From Marinobacter szutsaonensis (GTDB lineage: Bacteria; Pseudomonadota; Gammaproteobacteria; Pseudomonadales; Oleiphilaceae): DNA of 64,000 nt. Both the position numbers and the translations under genes were made by a program. The DNA lies in NCBI RefSeq assembly GCF_039523335.1, contig NZ_BAAAFC010000002.1, positions 558,001-622,000 on the forward strand, given 5' to 3'. Position 1 is the first letter of the stretch. The number at the start of each line of letters is the position of its first letter. The notes below the pieces were generated by a model. It did no database searches. It had not been told where the DNA came from and saw only the letters and a program-made list of their open reading frames with translations. Below are positions 8,935-18,195 of this stretch, in pieces.

Positions 8935-10347
8935 ATGTCGCATCCATACCGCTATCAGCTGGGCACTCGGACCTGGTCGTTCAGGAACCTGGGTGACGTT
9001 CTGGCCAAGGCAACGCCCGCCCGATCCGGCGATCGGCTCGCCGGTGTGGCCGCCTCCAGTGCGGAAGAGCGCGTGGTGGCCCAGATGTGTCTGGCCGACA
9101 TCCCGCTCAAGCGGTTCTTGAATGAAGCACTGGTGCCTTACGAGTCCGACGAAATCACTCGGCTGATTCTGGACGAGCACGATGCCGGCGCCTTTGCAGC
9201 GGTTTCACACCTGACGGTGGGGGACTTCAGGAACTGGTTGTTGAGCGACCATGCAACGCCGGAGGTGCTGAAGGCTCTGCGCCCGGGCCTGACGCCGGAA
9301 ATGGTGGCGGCGGTGTCCAAGCTGATGCGCAATCAGGATCTGATACTGGTTGCCCGTAAATGCGAAATCGCCACCGGCTTCCGGAATACCATCGGCCTGC
9401 CCGGGCATCTCTCAACGCGCCTGCAACCCAATCACCCGACGGACGATGTGGCCGGTATCGCCGCCAGCATTCTGGATGGTCTGCTATATGGCAACGGCGA
9501 CGCGGTCATCGGCATCAATCCCGCCACCGACAACGTCAGCCAGTCGATCAAGTTGATGCAACTGGTGGACGAAGTCATCCAGAAATACCAGATCCCCACA
9601 CAATCCTGTGTGCTGACCCACGTCACCAACACCCTGGAGGCCATCGAGCAGGGGGCGCCGGTGGATCTGGTGTTCCAGTCCATTGGCGGGACGGAGGCCA
9701 CGAACCGAAGCTTCGGCTTTGATCTTGCCACCCTCAGAGAGGCCCATGATGCGGCATTGTCCCTTAATCGTGGCACGGTCGGTAAGAACGTCATGTACTT
9801 TGAGACCGGACAGGGTAGCTCGCTTTCGGCCAATGCCCATCATGGCCTGGACCAGCAGACCTGTGAGGTTCGCGCCTACGCAGTTGCCCGAAAGTTCAAT
9901 CCGCTGCTGGTGAACACAGTAGTCGGGTTCATCGGGCCGGAATACCTGTTCGACGGCAAGGAAATCATCCGTGCCGGGCTTGAGGATCACTTCTGCGGCA
10001 AGTTGCTCGGCCTGCCCATGGGCTGCGACATCTGCTACACCAACCATGCCGAGGCGGATCAGAACGATATGGATAACCTGCTGACGCTGCTGGGCGTGGC
10101 AGGCTGCACCTTCATCATGGGGATTCCGGGCTCGGATGACATCATGCTGAACTACCAGACCACGTCCTTCCATGATGCTCTCTATGCACGCCGGGTACTG
10201 GGCCTCCGGCCGGCGCCGGAGTTCGAACAGTGGCTGACCCGGATGGGTATCTTTCAAGATGCGGAGCGTTTTGAGCCCAGCGCCGCGCTGCCCGATGCCT
10301 TCGGCCCGGCACTGAGAGCCATAGCGGGGAGGGCGGATCATGAGTGA
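8935..10347 (+). CDS. eutB: Ethanolamine ammonia-lyase large subunit
   Basis: Adenosylcobalamin-dependent enzyme subunit that, with EutC, splits ethanolamine into acetaldehyde and ammonia. At 470 residues it has the family's normal length. Family stretches include LMRNQDLILVARKCEI, GLPGHLSTRLQPNHPTDD, FQSIGGTEATNRSFG and YFETGQGSSLSANAHHG, and the C-terminal PMGCDICYTNHAEADQND. The EutC start overlaps the stop by 8 bases (ATGAGTGA). No eutA reactivase, eutE/eutG, microcompartment or transporter gene is adjacent. The enzyme is therefore presumably cytosolic and used for nitrogen or carbon from ethanolamine released from phospholipids. Confidence 0.96.
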   Translation: MSHPYRYQLGTRTWSFRNLGDVLAKATPARSGDRLAGVAASSAEERVVAQMCLADIPLKRFLNEALVPYESDEITRLILDEHDAGAFAAVSHLTVGDFRNWLLSDHATPEVLKALRPGLTPEMVAAVSKLMRNQDLILVARKCEIATGFRNTIGLPGHLSTRLQPNHPTDDVAGIAASILDGLLYGNGDAVIGINPATDNVSQSIKLMQLVDEVIQKYQIPTQSCVLTHVTNTLEAIEQGAPVDLVFQSIGGTEATNRSFGFDLATLREAHDAALSLNRGTVGKNVMYFETGQGSSLSANAHHGLDQQTCEVRAYAVARKFNPLLVNTVVGFIGPEYLFDGKEIIRAGLEDHFCGKLLGLPMGCDICYTNHAEADQNDMDNLLTLLGVAGCTFIMGIPGSDDIMLNYQTTSFHDALYARRVLGLRPAPEFEQWLTRMGIFQDAERFEPSAALPDAFGPALRAIAGRADHE

Positions 10348-11170
10348 GAAACGTCCACTGGTACACCAGAACCCCTGGCGAAAGCTGAGGCAGTTTACTG
10401 ATGCCCGTATCGGTTTGGGCCGGGCCGGTATCAGCCTACCCACGCAAGAGCTTTTGCAATTCCAACTGGCCCATGCCCAGGCGATTGATGCGGTCCATTG
10501 CCCGCTGGACGTGTCAAAACTTCAGGCCGACCTGGTGGCCGCCGGGGTTACGAGTCGGCATGAGGAGGTTCTGACCCTGAAGAGCCAGGCTCCGGACCGC
10601 GCGACATATCTGCAAAGGCCTGACCTGGGGCGGATATTGTCCCGGCCGTCCGGGGAGCTTCTCTCAGATCGGGTTCCCGCTGAGGGAGAAGGGCCCGACC
10701 TGGCCATCGTGATTGTCGACGGCTTGTCATCCTGGGCGGTTCAGACCAATGCGGCCCCCATGGTGGCCCAGCTGACGGCCGACCTGGAAGCGGACAAGGG
10801 CGAGTGGTGCTTGGCGCCGTTGACCATTGTTGAACAAGGGCGTGTCGCTATTGGTGACGATATCGGCTCGATTCTGCGGGCGCGAGCGGTGCTCGTGCTC
10901 ATTGGAGAGCGGCCCGGACTGAGCTCACCGGACAGCCTCGGTGCCTATCTGACCTGGGGGCCGCGCCCCGGCCGCCATGACGCCGACCGCAATTGTATTT
11001 CAAATATCCGTCCCGCGGGACTCAGTTATTCCAACGCCAGCCAACGACTCCTCTATCTGATTCGGGAGGCCTTTCGGAGACAACTCTCCGGAGTGGCGCT
11101 CAAGGACCGGACGGAAGAGGTGGTGATTGATTCAAAGAGCGAAAGTAAAAACTTCCTTACCAGGAGTTGA
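10340..11170 (+). CDS. eutC: Ethanolamine ammonia-lyase small subunit
   Basis: A 276-residue partner of EutB that contributes to the B12-binding site. Visible motifs are DARIGLGRAGISLPTQELLQFQLAHAQA cut across residues 14-41, IVIVDGLSSWAVQ, GDDIGSILRARAVLVLIGERPGLSSPDSLGAYLTW in parts, and NCISNIRPAGLSY near the C-terminus. It is translationally coupled to eutB by the 8-base overlap. Length is within the usual range for free-standing EutC. Confidence 0.95.
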   Translation: MSEKRPLVHQNPWRKLRQFTDARIGLGRAGISLPTQELLQFQLAHAQAIDAVHCPLDVSKLQADLVAAGVTSRHEEVLTLKSQAPDRATYLQRPDLGRILSRPSGELLSDRVPAEGEGPDLAIVIVDGLSSWAVQTNAAPMVAQLTADLEADKGEWCLAPLTIVEQGRVAIGDDIGSILRARAVLVLIGERPGLSSPDSLGAYLTWGPRPGRHDADRNCISNIRPAGLSYSNASQRLLYLIREAFRRQLSGVALKDRTEEVVIDSKSESKNFLTRS

Positions 11171-11453
11171 CGCCTGAGGGAGGCTAATGGCGTCAGATCC
11201 CCGAACAGATCAATTGCCGGTAGAACTCGTCTGAACCTTACGATTTGGCAAGAAATTGCCCGCTCAGCCTTTCCAAATTTCTCAAACTTTCCCACGTAAC
11301 TTCCTGCCACCCCGCAACCTTGCGATTTTTACTTACCTGAACCTGTCTAAAAATTGACAATTTCGTAACTGGCCGAGCGACATTCTTAATCACCATAATG
11401 CCGGCGTTTTGTAAAATTCTGTCAAATCGTCGAAAAAGTGGTGTTAGATATAT
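11171..11453. other. AT-rich intergenic region with promoter-like elements
   Basis: 283 bases between eutC and the small lipoprotein gene. Contains a consensus TTGACA at 11354-11359 but no -10 at the right distance. CATAAT (11394-11399) could be a -10; it runs straight into AATGCCGGCGTTTT (11397-11410), a 14-base string that recurs upstream of the acyl-CoA reductase gene. No open frame or terminator is convincing. Confidence 0.4.
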
Positions 11454-11876
11454 ATGAAAAGCGTCATTAAAACGTCAGGGTCAGTAATGGCCGCAGCTTT
11501 TTTGGGCGCGTTGCTCACAGGCTGTGGTGGGGGGTCTTCCTCTTCTGAAACGTCGTCCCAGGGTGCAATCGGAGACGGCAGCGGCAAGACCGTTGAGGGC
11601 AGCAAGGCGCTGCTGAGCTGGACTGCGCCTTCCACCCGTGTAAACGGTGACGGCATCTCCATGGGTGAGCTGGACAGCTATGTTATTCGTTACGGCCAGG
11701 ATGCCAATAATCTCACCGAGCGGGTGGTGATTGGTGATGCCGCCGAGGATGCCACCATGTCTTACACCGTCGGTGGCCTGGGCCAGGGTACCTGGTATTT
11801 CTCCATCCAGGTTCAGGACACCAGTGGCCTGATGAGTGCTCCTTCTGCGGTTGTCAGTAAAACCATCCAGTCCTGA
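11454..11876 (+). CDS. Small lipoprotein with fibronectin type III-like domain
   Basis: A 140-residue protein. It has a lipoprotein signal peptide with lipobox LTGC (C24), then a Gly/Ser linker (GGGSSSSETSSQ). Residues about 50-138 look like one fibronectin type III domain: ALLSWTAPSTRVNGD, YVIRYGQDANNLT, GGLGQGTWYFSIQVQD and SAPSAVVSKTI. It is therefore a tethered surface or periplasmic binding module. The start lies in a T/A-rich stretch without a strong ribosome site. Convergent with the histidine kinase gene. Function unknown. Confidence 0.8.
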   Translation: MKSVIKTSGSVMAAAFLGALLTGCGGGSSSSETSSQGAIGDGSGKTVEGSKALLSWTAPSTRVNGDGISMGELDSYVIRYGQDANNLTERVVIGDAAEDATMSYTVGGLGQGTWYFSIQVQDTSGLMSAPSAVVSKTIQS

Positions 11877-11911
11877 TCCATCCGCATCGCCCGTGCCTGA
11901 AGTGTGCAGTC

Positions 11912-13804
11912 TCAGGCCAGCGGGTCGGCCATCGGTAGCTTCAGGGTGAACGAGGTGCCCTCTCCGGGAGTCGAAGCGACCGAAATCTCTCCCCGATGTT
12001 TTTCCACCACTGTCTTCACGAATGACAGTCCCAGCCCCGCGCCGTGAATGCCGGCCAGCTCGCTGCTTTTCTGGCGCATGAAGCGGTCAAACAGGTAGGG
12101 CAGTTCCTGCTGATCAATACCGGTGCCTTCATCGGTTACCGTCAGGCAGGCCTGGTGCCCGGCACGGAATACCTGCACGTTAATGGTCGAGCCGGGTGGG
12201 CTGTACTGTACGGCGTTGGTCATCAGGTTGATCACGGCCCGTTCCAGCAACTCCGCATTACCTCGCAGCCAGAGATCCTCGGTGCCTTGCAGGGAGAACT
12301 CGATGTGTTTCTCGGCAGCCTGTTCGCTGACGCTGTCCCGTGCGTTCTCGGCAATGGCCAGGAATTCACACTCGTAGAACCGGGTCTCGGTCAGCTGTTC
12401 GGCACGGGCCAGCTGCACGAACTCCTCGGCCAGGTTGTAGCTGCGCCGGGCCAGCTTGCCCAGCTGTTCCAGTTGTGCCGGTTCGATGTTGGAAGGATCC
12501 CGCTTCAGCTGCTCGATCAGGGCGAGCTGGGACACCAGTGGCGAGCGCACATCGTGGGAGATGAAGTCGATAGCCTCCCGGTGTTGCCGTTGTTGCTCCC
12601 GCAATTCGGAGATGTCCGAGATGTTGGCGATGATGCCGTGTTGGTCCGTGTCCGGCAGAGCAAACGGTGCAAAGTGGATCAGGAAGTCCTTGTCTTGGAT
12701 GCGCAGGTCCACCGTCCGGCTCTGCTGCATGGTCAGGGTTTCCGAGATGGTTTCATGCCAGGGCGGAATTTCCCGGGGGTCGTGGCCTTCCAGGAGGCGG
12801 GCCAGGGGCATGCCATCCAGGCTCGGCATGGGGTCACCGAACCATTCCTCGATGTGGCCGTTGGCGAAGCGGATAGCGCCGAGCTCGTCCGTCACGATGA
12901 TGCCATCGGGCATGTGCTCGAAGCTGCGGCGGATGAACTGTTGCATCCGGTTCATGCGCTCGGTTGCCGTGCGCAGCCGTTCTATGCGCGCAGAAATGTT
13001 TTCCCGGATCTCGGAATGATCGGCAACGGGAGGCGCTTCTTCCAGCCGCAGGCGCCTGAGGTAGCGCTGAATCGCCTCCCGGCCCAGGTCGTTGGGCATG
13101 GTAAAGCCCAGTGTGTATCGGGTGTCGCCACGGTCAAGCCGGATCCAGCTTACCCGGGGCTGATGCAGCCACTGCCCGGTGGTCAGGGAGTCGGGGATAT
13201 CCGCCATGGTGAGATTGCGGGCGGAGAGAATGCCCTGCCCGTCGGTCAGTAACCAGCCCTCGGGCTGGAACAGTACACGGAAGTAGTTCAGCAACTGGGC
13301 CGGATGGTTCCGGGAAGGTGCCTGGAGGTTGACCCTCGGGCTGGTGACCAGTCTGTCCAGCTGCTGGTTGAGAAATCGGTTTGCGGTGGCCAGGCGAAGG
13401 CCACTGGAGACCGGGAAGGCGATCAGGGGAATCAGTATGGCGTTCGCCACGGGGATCCAGACTCCGGCACCGAACAGTACCACCATGCATATCGCGGTGG
13501 CGGACCCTGCGATGGCAATACAGGTAAACAAGGTGCGGCTCGGGCGAATCCGGGGTAGCAGTACCGAAACCAGCACCAGCACCATCAGGCTCAGCAACGC
13601 GCCGGCCCAAGTGGGAGCCTCCCGGATAAACAGGGCCTTGCTTTGTTCCGGGAAGGCCAGCTGGCTGCTGGAGAGCGCGGTTTCCAGTAGCCCCTGGTCA
13701 AGAATTTTGGGCAGGACTGACAGTTGAATCAGCAGCAGTATCGCGAGCAGAATCAGACCCAGGTTCCACGGAGTCGTTCGGATGATTGGCAAGTCCCGGC
13801 TCAT
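11912..13804 (-). CDS. Membrane histidine kinase with PAS domain (CHASE2-type architecture without CHASE2)
   Basis: Sensor kinase of 630 residues. There is one hydrophobic segment at about 13-31, then only some 35 residues before a cluster of three more (about 66-84, 91-112, 117-135). A linker follows, then a PAS domain (about 292-395, SFEHMPDGIIVTDELG), HisKA with phospho-acceptor H417 in DFISHDVRSPL, and a HATPase with NLMTNAVQYSPPG, DEGTGI and GAGLGLSFVK. The TM/short loop/three-TM pattern resembles CHASE2 sensor kinases whose extracytoplasmic domain has been lost. It is the last gene of an operon with a FecR-domain protein and an OmpR-type regulator, its likely partners. The input signal is unknown. 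Confidence 0.88.
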   Translation of the reverse strand: MSRDLPIIRTTPWNLGLILLAILLLIQLSVLPKILDQGLLETALSSSQLAFPEQSKALFIREAPTWAGALLSLMVLVLVSVLLPRIRPSRTLFTCIAIAGSATAICMVVLFGAGVWIPVANAILIPLIAFPVSSGLRLATANRFLNQQLDRLVTSPRVNLQAPSRNHPAQLLNYFRVLFQPEGWLLTDGQGILSARNLTMADIPDSLTTGQWLHQPRVSWIRLDRGDTRYTLGFTMPNDLGREAIQRYLRRLRLEEAPPVADHSEIRENISARIERLRTATERMNRMQQFIRRSFEHMPDGIIVTDELGAIRFANGHIEEWFGDPMPSLDGMPLARLLEGHDPREIPPWHETISETLTMQQSRTVDLRIQDKDFLIHFAPFALPDTDQHGIIANISDISELREQQRQHREAIDFISHDVRSPLVSQLALIEQLKRDPSNIEPAQLEQLGKLARRSYNLAEEFVQLARAEQLTETRFYECEFLAIAENARDSVSEQAAEKHIEFSLQGTEDLWLRGNAELLERAVINLMTNAVQYSPPGSTINVQVFRAGHQACLTVTDEGTGIDQQELPYLFDRFMRQKSSELAGIHGAGLGLSFVKTVVEKHRGEISVASTPGEGTSFTLKLPMADPLA

Positions 13805-13912
13805 GCGCCCTGCTGTCGGTGGTGGTCGTTCAAGGTATTGTTCCAGAAAGAACTCTCAGCCGGACAAAATACCGTTTTCAGGGACGAGTTCCAAGGTTTC
13901 GATCGTATTGTT

Positions 13913-15115
13913 CTAGCCGCGATTGCCGCGGTCGGGAAGCGACGTAACCTGTTCACCGGAAACATCGCCCGAATTGCCAGGATTGGCGATGCGGTTGGGA
14001 TAGACGGTGAGAGCCCGGGCTTCGGTCGCCGCCACCGACTTTCCGCCGGCTTCGGTCACTACGCGCCAGTAATACAGGCCCGGTTCAAGGGGCCGTGAGG
14101 GCAGGGCCTGGGTCTCGGGCGCCCACTCGCTGGTGGCAATAACGTTCCGGAAGTTCCTGTCACTGGCGACCTCCACTCTGGCGATTTCGTTCTCGCCATT
14201 GAGCTGCCAGCGGAATTCGGGCATGTCGTCGTTGGCGCTGGCACCCGGGGCGGGGTAGGACAGGGTGGCGGTTTGTGCCTGCAGTCGGACTTCCATCGGA
14301 ACGGTGGCGGGCATGCCTGCCAGGCCGCTGGCGTCCAGAGCTGCGATTTGGATCTGGTAGCCGCCGTTGTCCAGCAGGCCGACATCAAACCGGTTGCCGC
14401 TAACTTCACGACTGCCGATCCATTCGCCGCTGGCGGTCTCGAAGATGTCGAGCCGGTAGCCGGACGCATCCTCGCCTTGCCAGGTCACTTCGAGTGGAAG
14501 CGTTGATACCACCTCTGGCAAGGGGGTGATGTCGGGAGCATCCGGCAGCTGCCGGATGGTAACCCCGGTGTGTCCATCGGTGCCGACGCTGGCCCGGTAC
14601 CCGGCCGGAATCCGCTGGGCTTTACCCGGAGCTCCGAAATCCACCATGCCCTCGGTAACCCGGACCAAAGTTGACTCGGCATAAGCCTGAACGGTGAAGG
14701 TCGAGTGCTGCGTCAAGGCTACGGCGGTTGCCGTCTCGATGTACACGGGAAGGGGATTCCAGTCGCCGGAGTGTGCCCGGGCATGAACCTTACCTTCGAT
14801 CAGCCGTACCCGGGGTGAGCTGTCGGTTGCCAGTTCGACAATCTGCAGGCGTGTGCGCGGGAACAGGCGCAGTTCGACGTCTTCGTTCAGCTGGATCGTG
14901 GCAGTGCCCGCGCCGGATACAATTTCGTCGCCGGCCCGGAGGGAGGTTCCCCCGTTCAGCGGTACCGAGCGTTCGGACTGACTGGGCAGAAGCTGCACGC
15001 TTGCCGTGGTGTAGGACACCCGGGTCGTTTCCGCCGCGCTGTATGTCGCTGCCGTTGCCAGCGAAGCTGTCAAGGCAAGCAGTGTCAGGGTGCGGCGGAG
15101 CAGGGTGTCACTCAT
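13913..15115 (-). CDS. Periplasmic FecR-domain protein
   Basis: A 400-residue exported protein with a signal peptide (about 1-28, LLALTASLATAATYSAAE). Residues about 60-160 form a FecR domain (LRAGDEIVSGAGTATIQL, VRLIEGKVHARA, TVQAYAESTLVRVTEGMVDF). The rest contains two Ig/fibronectin-like repeats (VTWQGEDASGYRLDIFETAS and FRWQLNGENEIARVEVASD), a common layout in FecR proteins encoded beside CHASE2 sensors. It overlaps the regulator gene by 8 bases and precedes the kinase gene. It probably feeds an envelope signal to the kinase; this is inferred from position. Confidence 0.85.
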   Translation of the reverse strand: MSDTLLRRTLTLLALTASLATAATYSAAETTRVSYTTASVQLLPSQSERSVPLNGGTSLRAGDEIVSGAGTATIQLNEDVELRLFPRTRLQIVELATDSSPRVRLIEGKVHARAHSGDWNPLPVYIETATAVALTQHSTFTVQAYAESTLVRVTEGMVDFGAPGKAQRIPAGYRASVGTDGHTGVTIRQLPDAPDITPLPEVVSTLPLEVTWQGEDASGYRLDIFETASGEWIGSREVSGNRFDVGLLDNGGYQIQIAALDASGLAGMPATVPMEVRLQAQTATLSYPAPGASANDDMPEFRWQLNGENEIARVEVASDRNFRNVIATSEWAPETQALPSRPLEPGLYYWRVVTEAGGKSVAATEARALTVYPNRIANPGNSGDVSGEQVTSLPDRGNRG

Positions 15116-15836
15116 TGGCTGCCAGGGGTCTGTCCAGTTCGTCGTTGTCCAGGGCTTTCATGGACTCAAGCCGGTAGCCCCGCTGGTAGATCGTCTTGAT
15201 CCGGAAGCCGTTCTCCGGGTTCAGGCCCAGGCGGCGGCGCAGACGGCTCATGTGAGTATCCACCGTGCGGGTGTTGATGTCACGGGCCAGGCCCCAGACG
15301 CGCTCAAGCAGCATTTCCCGGGTCAGCAGGCGGCCCTGGTTCTGGAACAGGAACAGGGTCAGGTCAAAGTCCTTGTCCGTGAGGGTCAGCTCCTCACCGT
15401 GCAGGGAGATGGAGCGCTGCTGGGTGTTGATCTCGAACGGCCCGTACACCAGGACTTCTTTCTCGTTGTCCGGGTTGGTGCGGCGGGCCAGCGCGTTGAT
15501 CCGGGCGGACAGCTCCGCAGCACGGGGAGGTTTGGCCAGGTAATCGTCGGCTCCGGCATCCAGCGCCCGAACGATGTCGGATTCGCTGTCACGCTGGGTC
15601 AGAAAGATGACCGGGATAGGCCAGTTCAGCTGCGCCCGAACACTCTCCAGCACATCGATGCCCGTCATGTCGGGGATCTGCCAGTCCAGGATCAGCAGGT
15701 CGTAACTGCGGTGCAATACGGCACTCAGAAAGCTCTGGCCGGTCGGAAAGCTGTCGCAGTGGTGCCCACGTTCGGCCAGGATGTTCTGCACGTTCTGCGC
15801 CTGTTCGTGTTCGTCTTCAAGCAGAGCAATGCGCAT
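15108..15836 (-). CDS. OmpR/PhoB-family response regulator
   Basis: DNA-binding regulator of 242 residues. The receiver domain (1-115) has the acidic pocket E7, D8 and the phospho-acceptor D51 in LLILDWQIPD, with T79 and K102 equivalents in FLTQRD and YLAKPP. The C-terminal winged helix (about 135-230) carries LTDKDFDLTLFLFQNQGRLLTR and RTVDTHMSRLRRRLG. First gene of the operon with the FecR protein and the histidine kinase, so all three likely act together. Confidence 0.92.
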   Translation of the reverse strand: MRIALLEDEHEQAQNVQNILAERGHHCDSFPTGQSFLSAVLHRSYDLLILDWQIPDMTGIDVLESVRAQLNWPIPVIFLTQRDSESDIVRALDAGADDYLAKPPRAAELSARINALARRTNPDNEKEVLVYGPFEINTQQRSISLHGEELTLTDKDFDLTLFLFQNQGRLLTREMLLERVWGLARDINTRTVDTHMSRLRRRLGLNPENGFRIKTIYQRGYRLESMKALDNDELDRPLAANE

Positions 15837-15898
15837 GGTGATGTTCTCCCTTCGATATCAACCGATTATGGCAAAAAGCAAGGGTCGGTTCAGTATCG

Positions 15899-18073
15899 TT
15901 ATGTATTATTGCGTAAACCCAATGCGGGTTTGCCGTTGTCATCGTCGACTGTTTGCCGGCAGCCCGGGAAATTGCTGCAGCCCCAGAACCAGCCTTTCTT
16001 GCCTTTGCGCCGCACCAGGGGCGAAAAGCAGTGGGGGCAGGGGATGGGCTTCTGGCCGGTGCCATCGGCCGGGGCGTTGTCCTCGATCGGTCGGGTGCCC
16101 TTGCAGTCCGGGTAGCGGGTGCAGGCGTGGAAACGGCCGAACTTGCCTTCCCGCTCCACCATCGGAGCCCGGCATTTGGGGCAGTGTATTGCCTGACCGG
16201 CTCTTTCGGATTCTGGCTCCGGGCGGGCCTTGCCCTGGGGCCGATTCATGAGCTCCCGGATTTCCTGCTTGAGGGTATCGAGGAATTTGCGCGGGTCATC
16301 CTCGCCCCGGCGAATGCCTTCCAGCGTCGCTTCCCAGACTGCCGTGCGATCCGGCTTGCTGACGGATTCCGGGAGTGCCTCGATCAGGGTCTTGCCCTTG
16401 GCGGTGGCCCGGATGTGTCGCCCTTCCCGGAACAGGTAGTCGCGCTTGAACAGGGTTTCGATGATGGCCGCGCGGGTGGCCTCGGTACCCAGACCATCGG
16501 TTTCCCGCAGGGTCTTGCGCAACTCCGCATCGCTGACAAACCTGGCGATGTTGGTCATCGCCGAGAGCAGGGTGGCGTCGGTGAAATACTGTGGTGGCTG
16601 GGTCTTGCGCTCGGTGACCGTTGCCGCGTCACAGTGCACCGGTTCATTCTTCTCCAGCCGGGGCAGCGGTGCTTTCTGGGGTTCCTGGCGCTGTTCCCGC
16701 AGTTTCAGTTCCAGGTTCTTCCAGCCCGGCTCCAGGATGGCGGTTTCCGTGGCCCGGAACCGGTGGTCCGCGACCCGGACGGTCAGCCGGCCTTCCCGGT
16801 GGATGGCGTCCGGGGCAAACTGCATCAGGTAGAAGCGGCTGATCAGGCCGTAGATATTCTCTTCGGCCTGGGTCAGCTTGCCATTGGGAGAGGGCCGGTT
16901 GGTGGGGATGATCGCGTGGTGCGCATCCACCTGTTTGTCGTTCCAGGCCGCGCTCTTGCGGTCAAAGTCGGCTTGCTCGCAGTGGCTGGCAAGCGCCGGT
17001 GCCACCCGGGAAATGGCCTGCACCACCTGCTGGCGCTGGCCGAAATGTTCCTCCGGCAGGTAGCGGCAATCGGACCGGGGGTAGGTGATCAGCTGGTGCC
17101 GTTCGTACAGGTTCTGGGCAGTGTCCAGAACGTCTTTCGCGCCCATGCGGAACAGGCGGCCGGCCTCGATCTGCAGGGCAGAAAGGGAGAGCGGCAACGG
17201 CGGCGCTTCGGGCCGGTCCCGGAAGCGGGATTCGACGATGGTGCCCGGTCGGTCCTGGACGCTGGCGGCGATTTGCTCGGCCACCTCCCGGTCCATCAGG
17301 CGGTTTTCTTCGTCCAGGTAATCCTGGAATTGCTCGTCCGGCAGCCAGCGGGCGTTGAAGGGTTTCGGGTCAACACCTTCTTCGTGGGCCCGGAACTGCC
17401 CTTCGATGCGGAAGTAGGGCTTCGGCTCGAAGTTTTCGATGGTGTTGTCCCGCTCCACCACCAGGCCCAATACCGGGGTCTGTACCCGCCCCACGGAATA
17501 GACGCCCTGTTCGCCCTGTTGCTGGTAGCTGAGGGTGTAGAAGCGGGTGAGGTTGATGCCATAGAGCCAGTCGGCTCGTTGCCGTGCCAGGGCGGAGTGG
17601 GACAGGCGACGGAATTCGCGGTTGTCCCGGGTGCTGCGGATGGCTTTGGCGACCGCCGAGGGCGTGAGGTCGTTGATCAGCAGCCGCTGTATGGGCGCCT
17701 GGGTGCCCACGTAGCGCAGCACTTCGTCCACCAGGAGCTGGCCCTCGCGGTCCGGGTCGCCGGCATGGACGATGGAATCGGCCTGGCGAATGAGGGATTC
17801 GAGGACTTTCAGTTGCTGGCGGACGCTGTCCTTGGGGGTTACTTCCCAGCGTTCCGGGAACAGGGGCAGGTCTTCGGCCCGCCATTTTTTCCACACCGGG
17901 TTGTAGCGCGCGGGTTCTGCAGGTTCCAGCAAGTGGCCGATACACCAGCTCACCGTGGCCGCGTCTTCGCCCTGGCCACAGCGGATCCAGCCCTGGCCTT
18001 TCTGGTGTGGGCCGGGGAGGGCGGCGGCGATGGCGCGGGCGAGGCTGGGTTTTTCGGCTATGTAGAGGTGCAT
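15899..18073 (-). CDS. topB: DNA topoisomerase III
   Basis: Type IA topoisomerase of 724 residues that decatenates DNA through single-strand passage. The TOPRIM domain has E7 in IAEKPS and DPDREG (106-111). The active-site tyrosine is Y331 in LITYPRSD. The C-terminus adds two four-cysteine zinc ribbons (CPKCRAPM...CTRYPDCKG and CPHCFSPL...CSNFPGCRQ), making it longer than the E. coli enzyme (about 650). A long open frame on the opposite strand is a composition artefact. Divergent from the BolA gene. Confidence 0.96.
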   Translation of the reverse strand: MHLYIAEKPSLARAIAAALPGPHQKGQGWIRCGQGEDAATVSWCIGHLLEPAEPARYNPVWKKWRAEDLPLFPERWEVTPKDSVRQQLKVLESLIRQADSIVHAGDPDREGQLLVDEVLRYVGTQAPIQRLLINDLTPSAVAKAIRSTRDNREFRRLSHSALARQRADWLYGINLTRFYTLSYQQQGEQGVYSVGRVQTPVLGLVVERDNTIENFEPKPYFRIEGQFRAHEEGVDPKPFNARWLPDEQFQDYLDEENRLMDREVAEQIAASVQDRPGTIVESRFRDRPEAPPLPLSLSALQIEAGRLFRMGAKDVLDTAQNLYERHQLITYPRSDCRYLPEEHFGQRQQVVQAISRVAPALASHCEQADFDRKSAAWNDKQVDAHHAIIPTNRPSPNGKLTQAEENIYGLISRFYLMQFAPDAIHREGRLTVRVADHRFRATETAILEPGWKNLELKLREQRQEPQKAPLPRLEKNEPVHCDAATVTERKTQPPQYFTDATLLSAMTNIARFVSDAELRKTLRETDGLGTEATRAAIIETLFKRDYLFREGRHIRATAKGKTLIEALPESVSKPDRTAVWEATLEGIRRGEDDPRKFLDTLKQEIRELMNRPQGKARPEPESERAGQAIHCPKCRAPMVEREGKFGRFHACTRYPDCKGTRPIEDNAPADGTGQKPIPCPHCFSPLVRRKGKKGWFWGCSNFPGCRQTVDDDNGKPALGLRNNT

Positions 18074-18195
18074 GGCTTTTGGTGTTTGCTGATTGGCGAG
18101 GGAATGTGGCTGTTTGGGGCGTTGGTGTCAAGGCTCTCGATTCGTGTAGTAGACTGTCCTCAATTCCCCGACGAAAAGCAGCTGGAGCGCTTTTG

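Noticed and set aside
11171..11453. TTGACA at 11354 as the -35 of the lipoprotein promoter
   Set aside because: No -10 at 15-19 bases; CTTAAT and CATAAT lie too far downstream.
12044..13252. 402-codon open frame opposite the histidine kinase
   Set aside because: The kinase frame contains PAS, HisKA and HATPase motifs; the mirror has none.
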